Of a stretch of 64,000 nt of DNA, positions 31,412 to 39,479 are shown in pieces. Source of the stretch: Mayfieldus sp963781495. GTDB taxonomy: Bacteria; Actinomycetota; Thermoleophilia; Solirubrobacterales; 70-9. The DNA lies in assembly GCA_963781495.1 (NCBI GenBank), contig CAWAFX010000002.1, positions 1,674,001-1,738,000 of the forward strand. Direction: 5' to 3'. Every line of letters starts with the position of its first letter. The stretch's first letter is position 1. Position numbers and translations under genes: made by a program. The notes under the pieces were generated by a model. It had not been told where the DNA came from. It searched no databases and worked only from the letters and a program-made list of their open reading frames with translations.

Positions 31412-32587
31412 GTGGACCTCTCGCTGACTCCGCAGGAAGAATCCTTCCGCGACGAGGTTCGGACCTGGCTGGACGAGAATCACCCGGGTCCCGAGCCCGA
31501 CACCTTCGACGAGGTGGTCCAGTTCCGGCGCGAATGGCAGCGCAAGATGTACGAGGCCGGCTGGGCCGGGATCTCCTGGCCGCAGGAGTACGGGGGCCGT
31601 GGCGCGACGATGATCGAGCAGGCGATCTTCGTCATGGAGGCGACCCGGGCCGAGACACCCCCGCCGGCCAACGTGCTCGGCCTGGCGATGGGCGGCCCGG
31701 TGGTGATCGCGCATGGGACCGACGAGCAGAAGAAGCGCTACCTGGAGCCGATCCTCAACGCCGATGAGATCTGGTGCCAGGGATTCTCCGAACCGGAGTC
31801 GGGCTCCGACCTCGCCTCTCTGAAGACCAAGGCGGTCAAGGACGGCGACGAGTGGGTCGTCACCGGGCAAAAGGTCTGGACCACGTTCGCGCAGTACGCG
31901 AAGTGGTGCATGCTCGTCGCCCGCACCGACCCCGACGCCCCCAAGCACCAGGGCCTGACCTACTTCCTGCTCGACATGGAGCAGGAGGGGGTGCAGGTGC
32001 GGCCGCTGGTTCAGATAACCGGCGAGGGTGAGTTCAACGAGATCTTCCTCGACGGGGCGCGGATCCCGGACTCCAATGTGATCGGCGAGGTGGGCTCGGG
32101 CTGGCAGGTCGCGATCACGACCTTGATGAACGAGCGCGCCGGGCTCGCCTTCGGCGCGATCGCCCAGATCCGCAACACGATCGACCGCCTGCTCGCGCTC
32201 GCGAACGAGACCCGGACCAACGGCGGCACCGCCGCCGAGGATTCCTACTACCGCCAACGCATCGCCCAGCTCCACATCGAGGCCGAGACGATGCGCCTCA
32301 ACGCATACCGTGGGCTGACGAAGACGATGCAGAGCGGTACCCCCGGACCCGAGGGGTCGCTCGGCAAGTGGCAGTGGGCCGACATCCACCAGGGGATCAC
32401 CGAGCTTGCGATGGAGATCGAGGGCGCCTACTCGCCGCTCGACCGCGGCGCCGACCACGCCGTCGCCGACGGCCGCTGGCAGTACGCATTCCTGCGCTCG
32501 AGGGCCAACTCGATCGAGGGCGGGACGACCGACATCCTCAAAAACATCATCGCCGAGCGGGTGCTCGGGCTGCCGAAGATGCGATAG
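31412..32587 (+). CDS. Acyl-CoA dehydrogenase, first of a pair
   Basis: A 391-residue FAD-dependent acyl-CoA dehydrogenase starting at GTG with essentially no leader. Features are the N-terminal helical domain with GISWPQEYGGRG, the middle beta-domain with WCQGFSEPESGSDLASL and TGQKVWTTFA (FAD contacts), and the C-terminal domain ending SIEGGTTDILKNIIAERVLG. This subtype and the adjacent second dehydrogenase gene recall the heteromeric FadE pairs that oxidise steroid side-chain or branched acyl-CoAs in mycobacteria, each contributing half of the active sites. Substrate range is therefore inferred to be bulky acyl-CoAs. Confidence 0.9.
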   Translation: MDLSLTPQEESFRDEVRTWLDENHPGPEPDTFDEVVQFRREWQRKMYEAGWAGISWPQEYGGRGATMIEQAIFVMEATRAETPPPANVLGLAMGGPVVIAHGTDEQKKRYLEPILNADEIWCQGFSEPESGSDLASLKTKAVKDGDEWVVTGQKVWTTFAQYAKWCMLVARTDPDAPKHQGLTYFLLDMEQEGVQVRPLVQITGEGEFNEIFLDGARIPDSNVIGEVGSGWQVAITTLMNERAGLAFGAIAQIRNTIDRLLALANETRTNGGTAAEDSYYRQRIAQLHIEAETMRLNAYRGLTKTMQSGTPGPEGSLGKWQWADIHQGITELAMEIEGAYSPLDRGADHAVADGRWQYAFLRSRANSIEGGTTDILKNIIAERVLGLPKMR

Positions 32588-32595
32588 GGCCGCAT

Positions 32596-33726
32596 ATGTA
32601 CTTCGACCTCAACGACGAGCAGCAGCAGATCAAGCGCACCGCGAACGAGTTCCTCGCCTCGCGCTACAAGCCGGAGCGGATCCGCGAGCTGGCCGAGACC
32701 GAGGTCGGCTTCGAGGAGGCCGACTGGCAGGAGATGGTCGAGCTTGGCTGGCCCGGCCTGGCGCTGCCGGAGGAGTACGGCGGCCAGGGTCTGGGGATCG
32801 TCGAGCTCGCCGCGGTCTTCGAGGAGATGGGCTACGGGCTGGCGCCCTCGCCGCTCTTGTCCAACACCGTCGCCGGCCTGGCGCTGGCGCTCTGCGGCTC
32901 GGACGATCAGAGGGCCGAGTTCCTGGCCCCGCTGGCGTCGGGTGAGAAGCGCGGCACCGTGGCGCTGATCGACGCCGGCTCGCCGGGGACGATCGGGGAG
33001 TTCGAGATGGAGGCCCGGCAGGGCGACGGCGGAGTGACGCTGGAGGGCGAGAAGGTCCTGGTGATGGACGCCGCCGCGGCCGACTTCATGCTCGTCGCGA
33101 CGGCCGACGGCCGCCGCCACATCGTCGAGACCGACCAGAGCGGGGTGACGATCAACCGCGAGCCCTCGATCGACCTGACGCGCTTGGTCTACTCGGTCGG
33201 CTTCGACGGCGTCGAGGTGGCGGCCGAGCGCACACTTTCCGGTGAGGGTCGCGACTACTACCCGGTTCTGCAGCGGGTCTGCGTCGCGCTCGCGGCCGAG
33301 ATGACGGGCATCGCGCAGCGCACGCTGGAGATGGCGGTCGACTACGCGAAGGAGCGCCAGCAGTTCGGGCGCCCGATCGGCTCCTACCAGGCGGTCTCGC
33401 ACCGCTGCGCCCAAATGCTGCTGGAGACCGAAGGTGCCCGCTCGGCCACCTATTACGCGGCCTGGACCGCCGACGCCTCTCCCGACGACCTGCCGCTGGC
33501 CGCCTCGATGGCGAAGGCCTATGCGTCCGACGCCGGCTGGCGGGTCGCGAACGCCTCGCTGCAGGTCCACGGAGGGATCGGCTTCACCTGGGAGCACGAT
33601 CTCCATCTCTGGCTCAAGCGGGCCAGGGCCGACGCCTCGATGTTCGGCGACGCGCACTGGCACCGCGAGCGGGTCGCCGACGTGATCCTCGCCGAGGCCG
33701 CCGAGCGCGAGCCGGCAGCGGCCTGA
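32596..33726 (+). CDS. Acyl-CoA dehydrogenase, second of a pair
   Basis: A 376-residue acyl-CoA dehydrogenase eight bases downstream of its partner. The N-terminal domain carries LGWPGLALPEEYGGQGLG. The middle domain is divergent: the usual FAD-binding T/S-E-P-x-A-G-S-D loop is replaced by ALIDAGSPGTIGEFE. The C-terminal domain is conserved (ERQQFGRPIGSYQAVSHRCA and LQVHGGIGFTWEHDLHLWLKR). Loss of one FAD motif while partnered with a complete enzyme fits an obligate alpha2-beta2 complex with two FADs per tetramer. Confidence 0.88.
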   Translation: MYFDLNDEQQQIKRTANEFLASRYKPERIRELAETEVGFEEADWQEMVELGWPGLALPEEYGGQGLGIVELAAVFEEMGYGLAPSPLLSNTVAGLALALCGSDDQRAEFLAPLASGEKRGTVALIDAGSPGTIGEFEMEARQGDGGVTLEGEKVLVMDAAAADFMLVATADGRRHIVETDQSGVTINREPSIDLTRLVYSVGFDGVEVAAERTLSGEGRDYYPVLQRVCVALAAEMTGIAQRTLEMAVDYAKERQQFGRPIGSYQAVSHRCAQMLLETEGARSATYYAAWTADASPDDLPLAASMAKAYASDAGWRVANASLQVHGGIGFTWEHDLHLWLKRARADASMFGDAHWHRERVADVILAEAAEREPAAA

Positions 33727-33741
33727 GAGACCCTCCGCCGC

Positions 33742-34782
33742 ATGGCCGCCCTCGATCGCATCTCGGTGGCGGCGATCGGCAACTCGGTCGCCGATCTGGA
33801 GTCGGAGGCGAAGGCGGCCGAGGCGGCCGGCGTCGAGTGCCTCTGGGCGCCGGAGCTGTTCCGCAGCTCGGTCACCCAGGCAGCCTTCCTCGCCGCCCGG
33901 ACCGAGCGCATCGACGTCGCCACGGGCATCGCCTGGGCCTTCACCCGCAGCCCCTTCATCCTCGCGGTGACTGCGCTCGACGTCGACGAGATGTCGGGCG
34001 GGCGCTTCCGGCTCGGCCTCGGGGCAGGGGTGAAGCGGCTCAACGAGACCTGGCACAACGCCGACTACGGCAAGCCGGCGCCGCACCTGCGGGAGGCGAT
34101 CGAGGCGACGCGGCTGATCATGCAGGGCGCCGGTGCCGGTGAGCCGATTCGCTACGAGGGCTCCTACTACGACATCGACATCAAGGGCTGGGTGCGGCCG
34201 CATCCGGCGCCGCGAGAGACGGTTCCGATCTACACCGCCGCGGTGCAGGCGGGAATGGCCCGGATGGCGGGCGACGTCGCCGACGGCCTCATCGGCCACC
34301 CGATCCAGTCGCTGCGCTGGATCGAGGAGGTCGTGATCAACGGCTTCGAGACCGGGCTCTCGCGCTCTGGCCGCCAGCGCTCCGACTTCGACTATCTGCC
34401 GACGGTCTGCTGCGCGATCGACGCCGACCAGGCGAAGGCAAACGACCTCGCTCGGCGCACGATCGCCTTCTACGCCACGGTGCGCACCTACATGCCGCTG
34501 TTCGAGATGCACGGATTCGGGGACAATGCGTCTGCCGCCGGTGAGGCGTTTCGCAAAGGCGACCTGTCAGGGGTGCCGGCGGCAATCTCCGACGAGATGG
34601 TCGAGGCCTACTGCGCCGCCGGGCCGCTGGACAAGGTCCGCGAGCGGGTCGAGGCGACGGCGGAGCTGGCGGACGGGCTCTTCCTCACCCCGCCGACCTA
34701 CTTCATCAGCGCCGAGGAGCTGAGCGAGTACCAGCGGCGGATCATCGACGCCTTCGGGCCGCGGGCGGCGGGGGCGGATTAG
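33742..34782 (+). CDS. LLM-class flavin (F420-type) oxidoreductase
   Basis: A 346-residue TIM-barrel protein of the luciferase-like monooxygenase family. Barrel segments include AEAAGVECLWAPELF, ERIDVATGIAWAFTRSP, ALDVDEMSGGRFRLGLGAG and PIYTAAVQAGMARMAGDVADG. Actinobacterial members next to acyl-CoA dehydrogenase pairs commonly use coenzyme F420 rather than FMN, but the cofactor cannot be settled from sequence alone. It follows the dehydrogenase genes after 15 bases and is probably the third gene of their operon. It ends convergently six bases from a MarR gene. Confidence 0.85.
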   Translation: MAALDRISVAAIGNSVADLESEAKAAEAAGVECLWAPELFRSSVTQAAFLAARTERIDVATGIAWAFTRSPFILAVTALDVDEMSGGRFRLGLGAGVKRLNETWHNADYGKPAPHLREAIEATRLIMQGAGAGEPIRYEGSYYDIDIKGWVRPHPAPRETVPIYTAAVQAGMARMAGDVADGLIGHPIQSLRWIEEVVINGFETGLSRSGRQRSDFDYLPTVCCAIDADQAKANDLARRTIAFYATVRTYMPLFEMHGFGDNASAAGEAFRKGDLSGVPAAISDEMVEAYCAAGPLDKVRERVEATAELADGLFLTPPTYFISAEELSEYQRRIIDAFGPRAAGAD

Positions 34783-34788
34783 GGCTCC

Positions 34789-35283
34789 TCATTCAGCGGG
34801 GGGCCCGACGACCTTCAAATCCATCGCCGGGTGCACGCCTTCCGCCAGCCCCTGACCGGCGGCGAGGCGGCCGAGCAAACCGAGCAGCTGCTTGCGCTCA
34901 GCCGCGGTCAGGTCGGCGCAGAGCTCGGCCTCGTGCTCGGCGGTGACCTTCTTCGCCCGCTCGAGCATCCGCCGGCCGGCGCGGGTCAGATACAGCGAGC
35001 GGGCGCGGCGGTCGGTGGGGTGGGGGCGCCGCTCGACCAGGCCGCGCTCCTCGAGCTCGTCGAGCAGCGCCACCATCCGGCTCGGCGGGACGCGCAGCGC
35101 TTCGGCCAGAGCATGCTGGGGCTCGCCCTCGGCGGCCTCGATGTGGCGCAGGAGCGCAAAGGTGCGGGGGTTGAGATCGAGCGGCTCCAAGCGGTCCGCG
35201 AAGCGGCGTGAGCTCTGGAAGCCGAGCTGGGAGATCAGAAAGCCGACCGCCTCGAAGGGGCGGTCGGTGCTTTCCCGGGCCAT
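34789..35283 (-). CDS. MarR-family transcriptional regulator
   Basis: A 164-residue winged-helix regulator. The DNA-binding core spans about 35-105: LNPRTFALLRHIEAAEGEPQ, the recognition helix ALRVPPSRMVALLDELEERG, and the wing VERRPHPTDRRARSLYLT, with the conserved Asp-Arg of MarR proteins. C-terminal helices form the dimer interface. It has no ribosome site and an apparent leaderless promoter. It lies convergent with the dehydrogenase operon, so a link to that operon is only positional; the operators there look TetR-like rather than MarR-like. Confidence 0.88.
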   Translation of the reverse strand: MARESTDRPFEAVGFLISQLGFQSSRRFADRLEPLDLNPRTFALLRHIEAAEGEPQHALAEALRVPPSRMVALLDELEERGLVERRPHPTDRRARSLYLTRAGRRMLERAKKVTAEHEAELCADLTAAERKQLLGLLGRLAAGQGLAEGVHPAMDLKVVGPPAE

Positions 35284-35289
35284 CTGGCG

Positions 35290-35295
35290 ATTTTA
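35290..35295 (-). promoter_or_regulatory. -10 element giving a leaderless MarR transcript
   Basis: On the minus strand TAAAAT is followed by six bases and then the ATG, so transcription would start at the A of the start codon. No TTGACA-like -35 is seen. Confidence 0.45.
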
Positions 35296-35338
35296 CATCC
35301 AATCGCGAACAGTTCTTGGGATTAACGATTCGCGGGCG

Positions 35339-35353
35339 GCCGGCGCCGCCGGC
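35339..35353. terminator. Short GC hairpin after the MBL hydrolase gene
   Basis: GCCGGC/GCCGGC separated by three bases, directly abutting the stop of the metallo-hydrolase gene. Stem is only 6 bp and has no T-tract. Confidence 0.3.
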
Positions 35354-36025
35354 TCAGTCGTGCGGCAGCCGCTCGACGAAGCGCTCGAACTTGCCGATGT
35401 CGGTGACCGCGGGCCCGTGTCCGGCGAGGATCAAGGACGGGTTCAACTCCGCCAGCTTGCGGATCGAGCGCCGGTTCTCGGCCATGTCGTAGGTGAAGAT
35501 CTCCGGCGGCTCCTTGATCCCCGGCAGGCCGGTGGCGTAGCTGATGTTGCGGATCACGTCGCCGCAGACCGCCACCCGGTCGGACTCGCGAAAGAAGATC
35601 ACCTCGCCCCGCGCATGGCCGGGGGCATGGACGACGCGCATCCCGGCGATCTCGTCGCCCTCGCGGAACGGCCTTGCGACCTCGTAGGGCGGGCCCTGCC
35701 AGAGGCGGGCGATGATGCGGTTGATGCGGTTGTCGGCGCTTGCTTCCTGAACCGGCCGCCGCCCCTCCATCGCATCGACGTCGTCGACGTGGCAGGCGAG
35801 CGGGATGTCGCGCGCCTCGCAGACGTCCTTGGCGGCCCCCTGATGGTCGGGATGGACGTGGGTCAGGGCGAGCATCGAAAGCTTGCTGCCCTCGATGTCA
35901 CTGAAGATCCGGCGCCGGTCCCAGGTCCGGCCGGCGTCGATCAGGACGTCGTCGACGAGGTAGCAGTTGATCGTCGGCGCCGGGAACTCCTTGATCCGCC
36001 AGATGCCGGGGGCGAGCTGCTTCAC
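35354..36025 (-). CDS. Metallo-beta-lactamase-fold hydrolase
   Basis: A 223-residue MBL-fold enzyme. The zinc motif is HVHPDH (His56, His58, Asp60, His61), with His137 (APGHARGEV), Asp in AVCGDVI and His in AGHGPAV completing the dinuclear site. Size and layout fit glyoxalase II-like or lactone/thioester hydrolases. GTG start. It lies nine bases downstream of a methyltransferase gene in a three-gene minus-strand operon. The substrate is unknown. Confidence 0.87.
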   Translation of the reverse strand: MKQLAPGIWRIKEFPAPTINCYLVDDVLIDAGRTWDRRRIFSDIEGSKLSMLALTHVHPDHQGAAKDVCEARDIPLACHVDDVDAMEGRRPVQEASADNRINRIIARLWQGPPYEVARPFREGDEIAGMRVVHAPGHARGEVIFFRESDRVAVCGDVIRNISYATGLPGIKEPPEIFTYDMAENRRSIRKLAELNPSLILAGHGPAVTDIGKFERFVERLPHD

Positions 36026-36034
36026 GCGCCGATC

Positions 36035-36808
36035 CTATGTCCCGGCGGCGGCCGCGGATAGCCGTCCGCCGACGAACTGGACCAGGCCGCTGAGCCGCTG
36101 GTGGATCTCCTCGAAGCCCCGGGCCTGCAGGGCGGCGACGATCTCCTCCTGGGCGAAGACCCGCATCCCGCTCAGCCGCTCGGCGATCGGCTTCGCCGGA
36201 CCGCGGGGGGCGAGCTGGCGCTGGACCGAGGTCATCAGGGCGATCCGCCCGCCCGACGCCAGCACCCGGGCCATCTCGTCGAGCCCGGCGAAGGGATCGG
36301 CGAACAGGTGCAGCGCTGCGAAGCAGCAGACGGCGTCGAAGCTGCCGTCGCGGAAGGGAAGCGCCGTCGCGTCGCCCCGTACGAAGGCCAGGTTGTCCAG
36401 TCCGGAGCGCCGCAGGTCGTCGGCTCCGCGTTCGAGCATCGTCCGCGAGGCGTCGAGGCCGACCACCAGGCCCGACTCTCCGACCGCCGCCGCGAAGGCG
36501 CGCGAGAAGTTGCCGGGACCGCAGGCGATGTCGAGGACCTTGTCGCCGTGGCCGAGGCCGAGCAGTAGGCGGGCGATGCGGATCTCCTCCGCCATCCCGG
36601 GCCCGCGGACCCCCTTGGCGACGCGGCCGAGGGCCGGCCGCCAGTAGCGCTCGTAGATCTGTGGCACCAACGTAGAGCGCATGAGGTCCTGGGTCGGGCC
36701 GGTCGAGTCCAGCTCGCCCTCGATCAGGTCGAGATAGGCGGCGCCCGCGGGCATGGATTCGGCCCGGTTCCGAGCCTCCGGCTCGAGCAGCGCCGCTATC
36801 TCGGGCAT
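36035..36808 (-). CDS. Class I SAM-dependent methyltransferase
   Basis: A 257-residue methyltransferase (Methyltransf_11/25 type). Motif I VLDIACGPGNFSRAFA binds SAM, GLDASRTMLERG is motif post-I, and GDATALPFRDGSFDAVCC the substrate-side motif. The N-terminal about 80 residues resemble the UbiE/menaquinone-type N-terminus but are not diagnostic. Its start overlaps the stop of the preceding small gene (TGATG). Small-molecule C-, O- or N-methylation is likely; target unknown. Confidence 0.86.
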   Translation of the reverse strand: MPEIAALLEPEARNRAESMPAGAAYLDLIEGELDSTGPTQDLMRSTLVPQIYERYWRPALGRVAKGVRGPGMAEEIRIARLLLGLGHGDKVLDIACGPGNFSRAFAAAVGESGLVVGLDASRTMLERGADDLRRSGLDNLAFVRGDATALPFRDGSFDAVCCFAALHLFADPFAGLDEMARVLASGGRIALMTSVQRQLAPRGPAKPIAERLSGMRVFAQEEIVAALQARGFEEIHQRLSGLVQFVGGRLSAAAAGT

Positions 36809-37053
36809 CAGCGCTCCGGCCCGAGCCCGCGTGGCTCGCCGCTGTGCTCGGCCAGCTCGTCGAGCCGGGCGATCGCCCGCTCGCCCTCGCGGCGGGCGGG
36901 ATGATCCGCGGGCAGAGGCTCGATCAGGCGCCGGACGCGGTTTCGCACCTGGAGCGCGAAATGGGGGGTCGCGGCGCCGGTCAGGGCACGAATGTCCTCG
37001 ACCGTCACCTCGTGCGCGGGGTCGAGCAGCTCCGGTCGTTCGGCTTCGCTCAT
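36808..37053 (-). CDS. Small conserved protein
   Basis: An 81-residue acidic, helical protein that I do not recognise. It contains VTVEDIRALTGAATPHFALQ and RRLIEPLPADHPARREGERA and has no Cys or membrane segment. It is translationally coupled to the downstream methyltransferase and is divergent, by 26 bases, from a cation exporter. Such a short divergent gap leaves room for only overlapping promoters. Confidence 0.72.
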   Translation of the reverse strand: MSEAERPELLDPAHEVTVEDIRALTGAATPHFALQVRNRVRRLIEPLPADHPARREGERAIARLDELAEHSGEPRGLGPER

Positions 37054-37079
37054 GCCGGTCGCAACCCTATCCTCAAGGC

Positions 37080-38018
37080 GTGTCGGCAGCCGCACACGCG
37101 AAGGGTCACCATGGGCACTCGCACGGCTTCAGCGGCGAGGGCGATCGCGGCAGGCTGACCGCCGCGCTGGCGCTGATCCTGGCCCTGATGGTCGCCGAGG
37201 TCGCGGCGGGCATCATCGCCGATTCGCTGGCCCTGCTCTCCGACGCCGGCCACATGCTGACCGATGCGGCGGCGATCGGGATGTCGCTGGTCGCACTCGG
37301 GCTTGCCCGGCGACCGGCCGGCGGGGTGATGACCTTCGGGCTGCGCCGGGCCGAGATCCTCTCGGCGCAGGCGAACGGGATCACGCTGCTGGTCCTGGCG
37401 CTGCTGATCGGCGCCGAGGCAATCCGCCGGCTCGTATCGCCCCCCGAGGTCGAGGCCGGCCTGGTGCTCGCGGTGGCGCTGGCAGGGGTGCTGGTCAACC
37501 TGCTGGCGACGGCGATCCTCTCGGGGGCCAACCGGGAGAGCCTCAATATCGAGGGCAGCTTCCAGCACATCGTCACCGACCTCTTCGCCTTCGTCGGCAC
37601 CGCGATCGCGGCGATCGTGATCCTGGCCAGCGGCTTCGATCGCGCCGACCCGATCGCCTCGCTCTTCGTCGTGGCGCTGATGCTTCGCTCGGCCTACGGG
37701 CTGCTGCGCGACTCCGGCCGGGTCTTCCTCGAGGCCTCGCCGAAAGGGCTGGACCCGGAGGCGATCGGGCAGACGCTGGCCGGCTATGAGGGCGTGGTGG
37801 AGATCCACGACCTCCACCTCTGGGAGGTGACCTCGGGCTTCCCGTCGCTTTCCGCGCACGTCACCGTCAGCCAGGACGCAGACTGCCACCGGATCAGGCT
37901 GGCGCTGGCGGACCAGCTCGAGCGCGAGTACGGGATCGGGCACTCGACGCTTCAGGTCGAGCACAAGCCGGAGGAGCTGCTGCGGATCGAGGGCCGTGGA
38001 CCCGACGCCCGCGCCTGA
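37080..38018 (+). CDS. Cation diffusion facilitator (CzcD/ZitB-like)
   Basis: A 312-residue CDF exporter from a GTG start. A His-rich N-terminus (AHAKGHHGHSHGF) is followed by six membrane helices. Two transport-site motifs are present: DAGHMLTD and, in helix V, HIVTD, whose His and Asp residues form the tetrahedral Zn2+ site. The C-terminal cytoplasmic domain (about 215-300) has DLHLWEVTSG and SAHVTV, the usual dimerisation ferredoxin-like fold. It exports Zn2+ and perhaps Co2+/Cd2+ in exchange for H+. Confidence 0.9.
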   Translation: MSAAAHAKGHHGHSHGFSGEGDRGRLTAALALILALMVAEVAAGIIADSLALLSDAGHMLTDAAAIGMSLVALGLARRPAGGVMTFGLRRAEILSAQANGITLLVLALLIGAEAIRRLVSPPEVEAGLVLAVALAGVLVNLLATAILSGANRESLNIEGSFQHIVTDLFAFVGTAIAAIVILASGFDRADPIASLFVVALMLRSAYGLLRDSGRVFLEASPKGLDPEAIGQTLAGYEGVVEIHDLHLWEVTSGFPSLSAHVTVSQDADCHRIRLALADQLEREYGIGHSTLQVEHKPEELLRIEGRGPDARA

Positions 38019-38092
38019 GACGCAAGTCCCTTTGCAACCGCCGCGGTAAGCGTCGGCGCTCTCAAAAGCGTCGGCTAGCCTCGTCGCTCTTC

Positions 38093-38125
38093 CCAGGTTG
38101 GTGCCCTCGTTGGCGAGGGACCTGG
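38093..38125 (+). promoter_or_regulatory. Leader hairpin touching the ribosome-binding site
   Basis: Outer helix CCAGGT/ACCTGG and inner helix CCCTCG/CGAGGG (TTGG loop) stack with a 5-nt bulge on one side. The last two bases of the outer helix are the first two of the GGAG that precedes the ATG at 38133, so folding could limit translation. Confidence 0.45.
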
Positions 38126-38132
38126 AGCTCGG

Positions 38133-39332
38133 ATGCGAATCGCCTTCGATCGACAGTCGAATCGGCGCGGGTGGGCAACGCTTTTGGCCCTGCTCGTGCT
38201 GCTGTGCGCCCTGGTCCTCGGCCTGCGCGCGGCCAGGGCGCCCGCGGGCCTGCAGTCGCAGCTCGACGCCAAGCAGCACAAGCTCGACCGGGTCGAGCAG
38301 CGCAAGGGAGTCCTGACGACGACGATCTCCCGCTACAGCGGCCGCATCGACAGCCTCCAGGGCTCGATCGACGGCCTGCGCAGGCGCGAGGCCGACGTGC
38401 AGCGAAAGCTCGACGCCCGGCAGCGCCAGCTCGACCAGGCCGAGGCGCAGCTCGAGGTCGAGAAGCGCCATCTGCTGGTCCTGCGTTCGCATCTGCGGCG
38501 AGCGCTGGTCGCCCTGCGGGCGCGGCTGGTCTCGATCTATGAGTCCGGGAGCCCGGACGTGGTCTCGGTGCTGCTCAACTCCAAGGGCTGGTCGGACCTG
38601 GTCACCCGGACCGAGTATCTGAACGCGCTCAAAGACCAGGACGAGGCGCTGACCGGGCGGGTGCGCGAGTTGCGCAACGGCACCCGCGCCGTGGTCGACC
38701 GGCTGCGCGCGGTCAGGGACCGGATCCAGGCGGCCCGCGACGCGATCGCCGCCCACAAGCAGGAGCTGGTCGACACGAGGGCCTCGATCGAGTCGCGCCA
38801 GTCGAAGCTCAAGCGGGCCCGCGGCAAGCGCCGCGACGTCCTCGCCAGCATCGTCGATCACGAGCAGGAGCTCGACGGCGACGTCGCCCACCTGCAGGAG
38901 AAGATCGCCGCCAAGCTGGCACCGGCGAACGCCTTGGCGGCGGGTCCGATCCAGGGCGGATCGGGCCGCTTCATCTGGCCGGTCAACGGGCCGATCGTCT
39001 CCGGGTTCGGCTGGCGCTTCGGCCACACCGAGTTTCACGAGGGCCTCGACATCGCGGTCCCGACCGGGACCCCGATTCGCGCCGCCGCCGCGGGGACGGT
39101 GGCGATCGCGGCGCCGACCGGGGGCTACGGCAACTACACCTGCATCGATCACGGCGGCGGTCTGTCGACCTGTTACGGGCACCAGGAGTCGTTTGCCGTC
39201 TCGGCCGGCCAGCAGGTGACCCAGGGGCAGATCATCGGCTACAGCGACTGCACCGGGCACTGCTTCGGCCCCCACGTGCACTTCGAGGTCCGGGTCAACG
39301 GCGCCGCCGTCGACCCGACCGGCTACCTCTGA
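38133..39332 (+). CDS. M23 peptidase with long coiled coil (EnvC/NlpD-like)
   Basis: A 399-residue exported protein. A hydrophobic segment at about 14-33 is a signal anchor. Residues 38-270 are nearly continuous Arg/Gln/Leu-rich coiled coil, interrupted around SGSPDVVSVLLNSKGWSDLV as in EnvC-type activators. The C-terminal LytM domain has a complete zinc site: His302 and Asp306 (HEGLDI) and His381-x-His383 (HVHFE). It is therefore probably an active peptidoglycan endopeptidase, unlike the inactive activators, and likely acts in cell division or wall remodelling. Confidence 0.9.
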   Translation: MRIAFDRQSNRRGWATLLALLVLLCALVLGLRAARAPAGLQSQLDAKQHKLDRVEQRKGVLTTTISRYSGRIDSLQGSIDGLRRREADVQRKLDARQRQLDQAEAQLEVEKRHLLVLRSHLRRALVALRARLVSIYESGSPDVVSVLLNSKGWSDLVTRTEYLNALKDQDEALTGRVRELRNGTRAVVDRLRAVRDRIQAARDAIAAHKQELVDTRASIESRQSKLKRARGKRRDVLASIVDHEQELDGDVAHLQEKIAAKLAPANALAAGPIQGGSGRFIWPVNGPIVSGFGWRFGHTEFHEGLDIAVPTGTPIRAAAAGTVAIAAPTGGYGNYTCIDHGGGLSTCYGHQESFAVSAGQQVTQGQIIGYSDCTGHCFGPHVHFEVRVNGAAVDPTGYL

Positions 39333-39443
39333 GCCGGCGCTGGGACTGAACCCGTCGTCAGTTGCCCGGGATCCACCTCGACCCCGGGATGAGAGTTCGT
39401 GCCTGCCAGCGTCGGCACCGCAGCATTTACACAAGATTGGGGC

Positions 39444-39473
39444 TTGCATCTACCAACTTCTGGGTAATAGGCT
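39444..39473 (+). promoter_or_regulatory. Leaderless promoter
   Basis: TTGCAT (-35), an 18-base spacer and TAGGCT (-10, TAnnnT type) place the transcription start at the ATG at 39480, with the same six-base gap seen at the MarR gene. Confidence 0.45.
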
Positions 39474-39479
39474 GGCGTC

